5,398 nt of DNA, from assembly GCA_032111745.1 (NCBI GenBank), contig JAULUH010000055.1, positions 1-5,398 on the forward strand, in the 5' to 3' direction. A model generated the notes under the pieces. The model was given only the letters and a program-made list of their open reading frames with translations. It did no database searches and was not told the origin of the DNA. The stretch's first letter is position 1; each line of letters opens with the position of its first letter. Of the stretch, positions 1 to 5,398 are shown in pieces. Origin of the DNA: JAULUH01 sp032111745. Its GTDB lineage: Bacteria; Chloroflexota; Anaerolineae; JAAEKA01. Position numbers and translations under genes: made by a program.

Positions 1-1938
1 CGCCTCGTGGGCGATCTCCACCGTGTCCTGATCGACGGTGACGAGCCGTGCGTCGCTCAGGATGTGCAGGACCTGCCGCACCTGCTCCTGCGTGCCGGTG
101 TTTGACGCCAACTCCTGGATCGGCACCCGACGCCGCGTGTCAGACGCCTCCTCACCCAGCTCTGTGAGGCGCAACATGATGCTGCGCACCAGGGGCTGCT
201 GCTCAACCGAAAGGTGATGATTGTAGACCGTTTCTGCCGTGCGGGCGATCGCCCCATGAACGCCGCCGGCCTCGGCGTAGGCTTGCAGGGTCAGGACGTG
301 GCCTCTGCGCCGAAGCCATGTTTCCAGCAGGGCATGGGAAAGCAGCGGCAATGCGCCGGGTTCCTCCCCTGTGTCTCGCAGGATCAGGTCGACAAGGCCC
401 GGCTCGAACTCCCATCCTCCTTGCAGTGCCGGCGCTTCGATGGCTCGCCGGAGCTCCTCGGCGTTCATGGGGCCTATGAACTCCTGGTACGTGGCCAGGG
501 CCTGGCGCAGCGCAGCGTGCTGGCTGCACTGGGCGTAGAAGTCGGCGCGCAGAGCAACCACCAGGCTGACGGGCGAGGTCGTCGTCGGATCGACCGCTGC
601 CATCAGCGCGTCGATGAAGCTACGCCGCTCCTCGCCGTTGCGACAGAGGGAGAATAGCTCCTCAAACTGGTCGACGACGACAAGCCAGCGTTCGGCGGCC
701 CCAGAGTTGGAAGCTGGCTGGGCGCTGGTTCGCAACTGGCTGTTAAGGTAGGCGCCCAGGGCCTGAGGATCCCTCTTCAGGGCATCTGCCAGGGCCAAAG
801 CCGTTGCCGGTTCTTCCTCCGAAGCCATAGCGGCGGCCAGGGCCTCCAGCGGGTGGGCGGTGGGCGTGAGGATCATGATACGCCACCGGGGAAGGAAGCC
901 TGCCGCAGGGTGAATCGCGTTGGCGGCTGTTGCTGCTCCCAACGCTGGAACGAGGCCGGCGCGCACCAGCGACGATTTGCCGCTGCCCGACGCGCCGACG
1001 ATGGCCAGGAAGGGCTGGCCGGCCTGCAGCCGCTCGGCCAGCCGGGCGATCAGCCGCTCGCGGCCAAAGAAGAGGTCGCTATCAGCCTCGGTGAAATAGT
1101 GCAGTCCCTTGAACGGAGGGTCGCCGGGATGGGGCGGCTCGTCATGTAGCTCGGGGGCGACGGAGTCCGCCGGTGCGATCGCATCTGCGAGATGCCCGTT
1201 GGGCAGAACGAGTCTGCGGGTTTGCGCGTTGCGCAGTTGCGCGTAAAGGGCCTGGGTCGGCTCCGATGGCTCAACGCCCAGGTCGCGCCACAGCGCCTCG
1301 ACACAGCGGCGATACGCGGCCCCCATGGCCGAAAGGTCTCCCAGGGCGGCGTGAGCGATCATCAGGGATCGGTAGGCCGATTCCGGGGTGTTGCCCAGGG
1401 CAATCCAATGCTCGCCCCACGTCACGGCTTGCGACCACTCGCGGGCCGCGACCAGGCTCTCCATCAGCCGGCTCATCCGGCGTTCGAAGATCGCCTGCAG
1501 GCGCTCTCGCTCCAGGACCGTCCACTCGTCGTAGAAACCGGGCAACAGCTCCCCCTGGTAGACGGACACGATCTGGGCGAGCTTCGCGGGTTGTGCATCG
1601 GGTGGAACCGGCTGTGTCAGCGCCTCGACATCCAGCCAGTAGGGCGCGCCGGCATCGAAGGCAATGGACAGGTCGTCCACGAGAAAGAAGCGTGGGATAT
1701 CAGAGGTGCCGTTTTCCAGCGTCCTGCGCACGCGCCAGAGCGCCTGGCGCAGGTTGTTGCGGGCATTGGTCTCGCTGGCCTCCGGCCACAGCAAACCTGC
1801 CAGCTTCTCGCGGCGGAAGGCTTTGCCTGCGTGCAGGCACAAGTACGCCAGCAGCGATTGCGCCGGCCGGGAGGTCAACCTGATGGGCTCGCCGTCTTGG
1901 AGAATTTCGAATTGTCCCAGGAATCGGAGCTCGAGCAC
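1..1938 (-). CDS. BTAD-domain regulator with nSTAND1 ATPase, C-terminus cut off by window edge
   Basis: Predicted cytoplasmic signal-integrating transcriptional regulator; its ligand and target genes are unknown. The frame is open from the left edge up to the start. Counting residues from the upstream ATG at 2043, the order is: a winged-helix DNA-binding region from about 36 to 125, opening LELRFLGQFEI; a helical BTAD region from about 135 to 272 with the hallmark GELLPGFYDEW and LERERL; a linker; then a P-loop NTPase opening FFGRERLIARL. Walker A is GASGSGKSS (Lys356), Walker B is LVVVDQFEELF (Asp458), and ALRADFY follows near Arg499. These motifs are typical of nSTAND1. The frame still reads VEIAHEA at base 1, so the end of the ATPase and any WD40, TPR or other sensor repeats lie outside the window. 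I chose the GTG at 1938 because it sits right before the conserved domain and has GAGGG 5 bases upstream. The in-frame ATG at 2043 would add 35 residues and is a real alternative. Family assignment is firm; the start and the function are not. Confidence 0.88.
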   Translation of the reverse strand, partial: MLELRFLGQFEILQDGEPIRLTSRPAQSLLAYLCLHAGKAFRREKLAGLLWPEASETNARNNLRQALWRVRRTLENGTSDIPRFFLVDDLSIAFDAGAPYWLDVEALTQPVPPDAQPAKLAQIVSVYQGELLPGFYDEWTVLERERLQAIFERRMSRLMESLVAAREWSQAVTWGEHWIALGNTPESAYRSLMIAHAALGDLSAMGAAYRRCVEALWRDLGVEPSEPTQALYAQLRNAQTRRLVLPNGHLADAIAPADSVAPELHDEPPHPGDPPFKGLHYFTEADSDLFFGRERLIARLAERLQAGQPFLAIVGASGSGKSSLVRAGLVPALGAATAANAIHPAAGFLPRWRIMILTPTAHPLEALAAAMASEEEPATALALADALKRDPQALGAYLNSQLRTSAQPASNSGAAERWLVVVDQFEELFSLCRNGEERRSFIDALMAAVDPTTTSPVSLVVALRADFYAQCSQHAALRQALATYQEFIGPMNAEELRRAIEAPALQGGWEFEPGLVDLILRDTGEEPGALPLLSHALLETWLRRRGHVLTLQAYAEAGGVHGAIARTAETVYNHHLSVEQQPLVRSIMLRLTELGEEASDTRRRVPIQELASNTGTQEQVRQVLHILSDARLVTVDQDTVEIAHEA

Positions 1939-1943
1939 GGCAT

Positions 1944-1948
1944 CCCTC
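1944..1948 (-). promoter_or_regulatory. Ribosome binding site supporting the GTG start of the regulator
   Basis: On the minus strand GAGGG ends 5 bases before the GTG at 1938. No comparable Shine-Dalgarno sequence precedes the in-frame ATGs at 2043 or 2070. This site, together with the position of the conserved winged-helix domain, is the reason for preferring the GTG. Confidence 0.45.
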
Positions 1949-2058
1949 AAAGCGTCGTGCAGTCTGTCCGTGAGAGTTCTCGGCCAGGCTCGTGCTAGCC
2001 GGACCACGAAACTCGCCACGGCGGCCACCCGCGATCTTGCCATCGACGAAATCGCCGA

Positions 2059-2067
2059 ATTATAGCA
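2059..2067 (-). promoter_or_regulatory. Extended -10 promoter element reading into the BTAD regulator gene
   Basis: The minus strand reads TGCTATAAT, which matches the extended -10 consensus TGnTATAAT exactly. No good -35 is present at 17-base spacing (a TTGTGC lies 20 bases upstream), but extended -10 promoters often do without one. Transcription would start near base 2052. That leaves about 9 bases before the ATG at 2043, nearly leaderless, or a leader of about 115 bases before the GTG at 1938. It also excludes the in-frame ATG at 2070, which would lie upstream of the transcript. Confidence 0.5.
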
Positions 2068-2214
2068 CATTTCCTGGAATTCACGCACAAGGGGCTACCT
2101 GAGAGACGCTGGGTTAACGGCCGTGCGCTACACTGGGCCACGTGCGATGAACCCTGTCTTGCCGAACCATGGCATGATCGCCGGCCGGTGGGACGAGCCC
2201 AACATTATCTGACG

Positions 2215-2220
2215 AAGGAG
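2215..2220 (+). promoter_or_regulatory. Ribosome binding site of the NHL lipoprotein gene
   Basis: AAGGAG ends 8 bases before the ATG at 2229. It fixes the start, and the resulting protein begins directly with a well-formed lipoprotein signal peptide. Confidence 0.75.
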
Positions 2221-2228
2221 AGTATCCG

Positions 2229-3233
2229 ATGACCGCGAAGCGTACGATCACAAAGGCGGGTGGGCTGGCCATCCTGGTGATAGCCCTGATCTCGGGGCTG
2301 ACAGGCTGCGCCGTAGCGCCAGCAGCGCCGACCACATCGCCTGTCCCCACGGAGCCACCTCCACCGCCGACGGCAACCGCCATACCCGCAGCCCCTGAAC
2401 CGGGCGGTGAGATCCTCGAAACGGTACGCGCGTTCGATCTCGACATCAAGCCGCACGATATCGCCGTGGACGGCGACGGCAACTTATACGCCGTGGACCT
2501 GCAAAACGCACAGATCGTCAAGTATGACGTGGAGGGAGAGCGGCTGATGGCCTGGGGAGAACGCGGCAGCGGGGAGGGTCAATTCGAGTTCCTGGCTCCT
2601 CCTGGCGGTCCTCCGATCGATGGAGGGTTTGTCACCGTCGACGATGCCGGCAACGTCTACGTCTCCGACAGCTTCAACAACCGTGTGCAGAAGTTCGACG
2701 CTGACGGCAACTTCCTGGCCATGTGGTCCACTGTTGGCGCAGAGGACGCCTTGCTCAATGTGCCCGGTCCCATCAGCATCGACGCGCAGGGACGGCTGTA
2801 CGTTGCGGACTTCTCGGGCATGCACCAGTACGACCTGGATGGCAGTTACATTGCCACTATCTCCGCAGCAGGTGAGGCGGCGTTGGACAGTGAGGGGACC
2901 CTGTACGTGCCGCTGGCGTTTCAGAACGTGGTATTCAAGATGAACGGCGACGGTGAGATCGTCGGCCAATGGGGTGGCGAGGGCAGTGGCGATGGGCAGT
3001 TCAACTTCCCCATGTTGCTGGTGATCGACAGCCAGGATAGGGTCTATGTTTCCGATCAGTCCGGCCGCATCCAGCGGTTCGACAGCGAAGGTGCGTTCCA
3101 GGGCAAATGGTTCCCCATGACCGACGACGGTGAACCGGTAGCCCTGTTGTTGGCCATGACCATCGACGGCGATGACAACATCTATGCGGCGGCCAAGGAT
3201 CGAACGACGGTCTACGTTTTGCGTGAACCCTAG
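2229..3233 (+). CDS. Secreted lipoprotein with six-bladed NHL-repeat beta-propeller
   Basis: Predicted lipid-anchored extracytoplasmic protein of 334 residues; its ligand is unknown. The N-terminus is a type II signal peptide: basic MTAKRTITK, a hydrophobic core at about 11-23, then the lipobox LTGC with the lipidated Cys27. Residues 28-60 are a low-complexity Pro/Thr/Ala linker, a usual spacer between the membrane and a folded domain. The rest contains about six NHL-like repeats, starting near residues 75, 132, 180, 215, 262 and 307. Each has the pattern (I/V)xxDxxGxxYVxD followed by a variable loop and xxQ(K/R)FDxxG. GxGSGxGQFxF occurs twice (repeats 1 and 4), as in classic NHL proteins. 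NHL propellers usually mediate protein, RNA or sugar binding, and some enzymes share the fold; no catalytic set is evident here. The gene is alone on its strand: divergent from the BTAD regulator and convergent with thrS. I saw no convincing plus-strand promoter upstream. The function is not recognised beyond the fold. Confidence 0.9.
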   Translation: MTAKRTITKAGGLAILVIALISGLTGCAVAPAAPTTSPVPTEPPPPPTATAIPAAPEPGGEILETVRAFDLDIKPHDIAVDGDGNLYAVDLQNAQIVKYDVEGERLMAWGERGSGEGQFEFLAPPGGPPIDGGFVTVDDAGNVYVSDSFNNRVQKFDADGNFLAMWSTVGAEDALLNVPGPISIDAQGRLYVADFSGMHQYDLDGSYIATISAAGEAALDSEGTLYVPLAFQNVVFKMNGDGEIVGQWGGEGSGDGQFNFPMLLVIDSQDRVYVSDQSGRIQRFDSEGAFQGKWFPMTDDGEPVALLLAMTIDGDDNIYAAAKDRTTVYVLREP

Positions 3234-3310
3234 CGTGGTCCAGGTGGGCCAGATCCGACCCTGCGGCACTCCCGCGGCGCAATGCCCTCTTGGCGACAGC
3301 TGACGTCAGC

Positions 3311-3360
3311 GGAGGGTGCAGAGATCCTCGGGTCCAGGACCCTGGGTCTATGCGCCCTCC
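3311..3360. terminator. Strong imperfect hairpin between convergent genes, possible bidirectional terminator
   Basis: The outer arms GGAGGGTGC and GCGCCCTCC pair over 9 positions with one G-U. The helix continues through AGA/TAT (one mismatch), GATCC/GGGTC (one G-U) and, after a small asymmetric bulge, GGGTC/GACCC closing a three-base CAG loop. In total it is about 21 pairs over 50 bases. It lies between the lipoprotein stop and the thrS stop, where a shared terminator would be expected. Neither strand has a proper U tract after it (the plus strand continues GCGTCTTTGGG). It may therefore act as a U-less terminator, as a 3'-end protecting hairpin, or in Rho-assisted termination. Confidence 0.5.
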
Positions 3361-3379
3361 GCGTCTTTGGGTTAGTTTC

Positions 3380-5131
3380 CTATAGCTCGCCCGACCGCGT
3401 GCGGATGCGATGCTCTACCAAGGCCACGAATTCGGCTACCGGCATGTCGTTTTGCCGGCTGCCGTCGCGGCGGCGCAGGGAGACGGTATCTTCGGCCACC
3501 TCGCGGTCGCCGACGACCAGCATGTAGGGCACTTTCATGAGCTGGGCGTTGCGCACCTTGGCGTTCATGCGCTCGCTGCCCAGGTCGGCGCTGGCGCGGA
3601 TCCCGGCCTGTTTCAGCCGCCTGGCGAGGGCGGCGGCATAGCCGTTGTGGGCCTCGGTGATGGGGATCACCCGGGCCTGCTCCGGGGCTAACCAGACGGG
3701 GAAGTTGCCGGCATAGTGTTCGATCAGGAAGCCGACCATGCGCTCGTGGGTGCTCAGGGGCGCACGGTGGATGCACAGCGGCGTCTCCTCCTGGCCTTCG
3801 GCGTTGGTGAAGGCCAGGTCGAAGCGCGGCGGTTGGGCGAAGTCCACCTGGTTGGTGGCGAGGGTGAATTCCTTGCCGATGGCGCTCCAGATCTGGACGT
3901 CGATCTTGGGGCCGTAGAAGGCAGCCTCGTCGGGCACCTCGACAAAGGGCACGCCGCCGTGGATCATGGCGTTGCGCACCATCTCCTCGGTCTTGAGCCA
4001 GAGCCGCTCGTTGTCGACGTACTTTTTGCCCAGGCCTTGCTTGCTGTGGGTGCTGAAGCGCATCACGTAGCGCTCGATGTCGAAGAGCTCGAAGTAGGCC
4101 TGGTACATGGCGATCACGGCCATGAACTCCTGCTCGAAATCAGCCTCGGAGCAGTAGATGTGGGCGTCGTTCATCTGCATGGAGCGGACTCGCAACAGGC
4201 CGAAGAGCTCGCCGCTCTTTTCGTAGCGGTAACAGGTGCCGTACTCAGCCAGGCGGACGGGCAGGTCCCGGTAGCTGCGGGGCTTCGAGGCGAAGATCTT
4301 GTGGTGGAAGGGGCAGTTCATGGGCTTCATGTAGTACCGCACCCCTTCCAGCTCCATGGGCGGGTACATGGACTCGGCGTAGTAGGGCAGGTGTCCGCTG
4401 CGCTGGAACAACGCCTCCTTGGAAAGGTGGGGCGTGCGCACCCGCTGGTAGCCTGCTCTTTCCTCCATCTCCCTGGCGAGCTGCTCGAGCTCTTCGATGA
4501 GGATGCCACCGTTGGGCAGCCAGAGGGGCAGGCCGGGCCCGACCTCGTCGTCGAAGAAGAAGATCTCGAGCTCCTTGCCCAGCTTGCGGTGGTCGCGCTT
4601 CTTGGCTTCCTCCAGCATCTGCAGGTGGGCGTTGAGATCCTGCTTGTTGCGCCAGGCCGTGCCGTAGATGCGCTGCAGCATGGGATTGTGCTCGTCGCCG
4701 CGCCAGTAGGCGCCGGCCACGCTCATCAGCCTGACGGCATCGGCCGGGATCTGGCCGGTGTGCTCCACGTGGGGGCCGCGGCAGAGGTCCTCAAAGGTAT
4801 CGTGTTTGTAGGTGCTGATGACCGGCTGCTCGGCCAGGAGGTTGCCGTATTCGTCGGTGCCGCCGGCCTCCAGGCCGTNNNNNNNNNNNNNNNNNNNNNN
4901 NNNNNNNATGCGCTTCTCGATGGAGGCCAGGTCCTCGGGGGTGAAGGTGCGCGGCCGGCCGTCGCCACCGGGGCCAAGGTCGAAGTCGTAGTAGAAGCCG
5001 TTGTCGATGGGCGGGCCGATGGCGATCTTGGCCTCGGGGTAGTGCTCCAGGACCGCCTGGGCCATGACGTGGGCGGCGCTGTGCCGGAGCCGGTACAGGT
5101 CGTCTTTCTGATCCTCTGGTGATTTTGCCAT
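3380..5131 (-). CDS. thrS: Threonyl-tRNA synthetase without TGS domain, interrupted by an assembly gap
   Basis: Class II aminoacyl-tRNA synthetase that charges tRNA-Thr with threonine using ATP, in the cytoplasm. The reading gives 583 residues including 11 unknown, against 642 in E. coli. The difference is mainly the missing N-terminal TGS domain: the protein starts only 16 residues before the editing domain. Editing-domain metal-type ligands are present as His17-x3-His21 and Cys117-x3-His121. In the catalytic core the zinc ligands are Cys273 (MNCPFHH), His324 (NDAHIYC) and His455 (CIHRA). The Cys-to-His spacing of 51 equals that of E. coli Cys334 to His385. Motif 2 is YRYEKSG with Arg302, and motif 3 carries Arg464 (HERMVGF). 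Asp322 corresponds to E. coli Asp383, which recognises the threonine hydroxyl. The C-terminal anticodon-binding domain spans about 483-575 (LAPEQARVIPI onward, VVGDREV). Compared with E. coli RGFTQDDAH, this protein reads RSMQMNDAH. The start follows a GGAGGT site, and the gene sits directly behind a T-box leader. The gene identity is certain. Confidence 0.97.
   Translation of the reverse strand: MAKSPEDQKDDLYRLRHSAAHVMAQAVLEHYPEAKIAIGPPIDNGFYYDFDLGPGGDGRPRTFTPEDLASIEKRXXXXXXXXXXXGLEAGGTDEYGNLLAEQPVISTYKHDTFEDLCRGPHVEHTGQIPADAVRLMSVAGAYWRGDEHNPMLQRIYGTAWRNKQDLNAHLQMLEEAKKRDHRKLGKELEIFFFDDEVGPGLPLWLPNGGILIEELEQLAREMEERAGYQRVRTPHLSKEALFQRSGHLPYYAESMYPPMELEGVRYYMKPMNCPFHHKIFASKPRSYRDLPVRLAEYGTCYRYEKSGELFGLLRVRSMQMNDAHIYCSEADFEQEFMAVIAMYQAYFELFDIERYVMRFSTHSKQGLGKKYVDNERLWLKTEEMVRNAMIHGGVPFVEVPDEAAFYGPKIDVQIWSAIGKEFTLATNQVDFAQPPRFDLAFTNAEGQEETPLCIHRAPLSTHERMVGFLIEHYAGNFPVWLAPEQARVIPITEAHNGYAAALARRLKQAGIRASADLGSERMNAKVRNAQLMKVPYMLVVGDREVAEDTVSLRRRDGSRQNDMPVAEFVALVEHRIRTRSGEL
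4879..4907. other. Assembly gap of 29 N within thrS
   Basis: Twenty-nine unknown bases fall in the editing domain, between IEKR (residue 74) and GLEAGG. The frame is preserved across the gap as given. Only 11 residues are allowed, however, where E. coli ThrRS has roughly 37 in the corresponding stretch. The true gap is therefore probably larger, by something like 70 to 80 bases. The residue numbering of thrS after position 74 is provisional. Confidence 0.95.
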
Positions 5132-5142
5132 TTTGCTTCTTT

Positions 5143-5148
5143 ACCTCC
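5143..5148 (-). promoter_or_regulatory. Ribosome binding site of thrS
   Basis: GGAGGT on the minus strand ends 11 bases before the ATG at 5131. The spacing is slightly long, but the site is strong and lies just after the T-box terminator. It favours this ATG over the out-of-frame ATG at 5150, which overlaps the site itself. Confidence 0.75.
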
Positions 5149-5152
5149 ATAC

Positions 5153-5185
5153 AAAATCCCCCACGCCTGTTGGGGCGAGGGGGAT
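5153..5185 (-). terminator. Rho-independent terminator of the thrS T-box leader
   Basis: ATCCCCCTCGCC (5185-5174) pairs with GGCGTGGGGGAT (5167-5156) at 11 of 12 positions around a six-base CCAACA loop. It is followed by a short T run (TTTT, 5156-5153, sharing one base with the stem). It lies just before the thrS ribosome binding site and is the default OFF structure when charged tRNA-Thr is abundant. Confidence 0.9.
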
Positions 5186-5206
5186 AGTCACGCGGTTCCA
5201 CCCAAC
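5169..5206 (-). promoter_or_regulatory. T-box antiterminator helix
   Basis: On the minus strand GTTGGG (5206-5201) pairs perfectly with CCCAAC (5174-5169). The next helix is GCG (5193-5191) with CGC (5177-5175), separated on the 5' side by the seven-base bulge UGGAACC (5200-5194) whose UGGA would pair with the tRNA acceptor end. This is the standard T-box antiterminator arrangement. Its 3' strand uses bases that also belong to the terminator stem and loop, so the two cannot form together. Confidence 0.9.
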
Positions 5207-5398
5207 TTAGTGCCGGATCGACGACCTGGCGGGTTTGAAGCACGGGCCGCTGGTAGCACTATCTCAGGGGCCTATAACGGGGCCAGCCGGGCCGCCTTAG
5301 TGGGCACAAGGTGCCGTTCCGGGGGCCGCTCCCGGGGGGTTTTCGACGGTGGTGGCGGCGGGGGCTTGCAGCCTGGGGCCTCCGCTCTCTGGCGCCTG

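Larger units (their letters stand above)
5151..5398 (-). promoter_or_regulatory. T-box riboswitch leader of thrS, 5' end cut off by window edge
   Basis: Leader RNA that binds uncharged tRNA-Thr and lets transcription continue into thrS. The minus strand carries GGGTGGAACCGCG at 5203-5191, matching the conserved T-box sequence AGGGUGGNACCGCG except for its first A. Further upstream there are elements typical of T-box leaders: AGAGAG followed by a GC-rich hairpin containing GGCTGCAAGCC, a CCGGGAGC segment, and CCCCGTTATAG inside a stem formed by 5283-5293 and 5245-5253. Candidate threonine specifier codons are ACG at 5317-5315 (in GGAACGG) and ACC at 5312-5310. The UGGA bulge sequence would pair with a tRNA having U as discriminator base, as tRNA-Thr has in some bacteria. 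The 5' strand of the specifier loop and the promoter are probably beyond the right edge. The T-box identity is firm; the exact specifier is not. Confidence 0.93.

Noticed and set aside
1192..1998. Long plus-strand open frames opposite the BTAD regulator
   Set aside because: They are antisense to a frame with a complete winged helix, BTAD and Walker motifs, and their translations show no domain or signal. High GC content makes such mirror frames common.
2044..2070. In-frame ATG at 2070 as start of the regulator
   Set aside because: It overlaps the extended -10 element and would lie upstream of the predicted transcript start; it also has no ribosome binding site.
2113..2134. Possible plus-strand promoter TTAACG / TACACT for the lipoprotein gene
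   Set aside because: The spacing between the two boxes is only 10 bases and neither is a good match at normal spacing, so it cannot be supported.
2484..3269. Minus-strand open frame opposite the NHL lipoprotein
   Set aside because: Antisense to a gene with a ribosome binding site, lipobox and six NHL repeats; no support of its own.
3716..5122. 468-codon plus-strand open frame opposite thrS
   Set aside because: It is the mirror of the ThrRS frame, is rich in repetitive V/L/G/H/D/A residues and has no recognisable motif. The minus strand holds all the catalytic residues of ThrRS.
4791..5243. Minus-strand frame starting inside the T-box leader
   Set aside because: It overlaps thrS in another frame, and its start lies within the T-box structures. 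Its Arg/Pro-rich translation is typical of out-of-frame reading of GC-rich coding DNA.

Overview
The window looks like a scaffold fragment from a GC-rich bacterium, most likely a member of Chloroflexota (Anaerolineae or Caldilineae-like). That placement is an inference from gene content: a BTAD/nSTAND1 regulator, an NHL-repeat lipoprotein with a Pro/Thr-rich linker, and a threonyl-tRNA synthetase gene behind a T-box leader. A 29-base run of N inside thrS shows that this is draft, gap-filled assembly.

Layout from left to right. (1) A long minus-strand gene runs off the left edge. It encodes a large regulator with an N-terminal winged helix, a BTAD domain and an nSTAND1-type P-loop ATPase; its C-terminal sensor part is missing. 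(2) A short divergent intergenic region carries a near-perfect extended -10 box firing leftward into the regulator. (3) A plus-strand gene encodes a secreted lipoprotein whose body is a six-bladed NHL-type beta-propeller. (4) A convergent intergenic region of about 150 bases contains a strong 50-base hairpin without a clear U tract. (5) A minus-strand thrS gene encodes a threonyl-tRNA synthetase that lacks the N-terminal TGS domain; it has a sequencing gap in its editing domain. (6) Upstream of thrS, reaching the right edge, is a T-box riboswitch leader. Its antiterminator and terminator can be drawn base by base and exclude each other.

How the parts work together. The T-box should read the charging state of tRNA-Thr and raise thrS transcription when uncharged tRNA-Thr accumulates. 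The regulator and the lipoprotein are transcribed divergently from a shared region of about 185 to 290 bases. Control of the lipoprotein by the regulator is possible but nothing in the sequence proves it. I see no mobile element, CRISPR array, tRNA or rRNA. The most informative element is the T-box leader. I found no convincing undescribed system.
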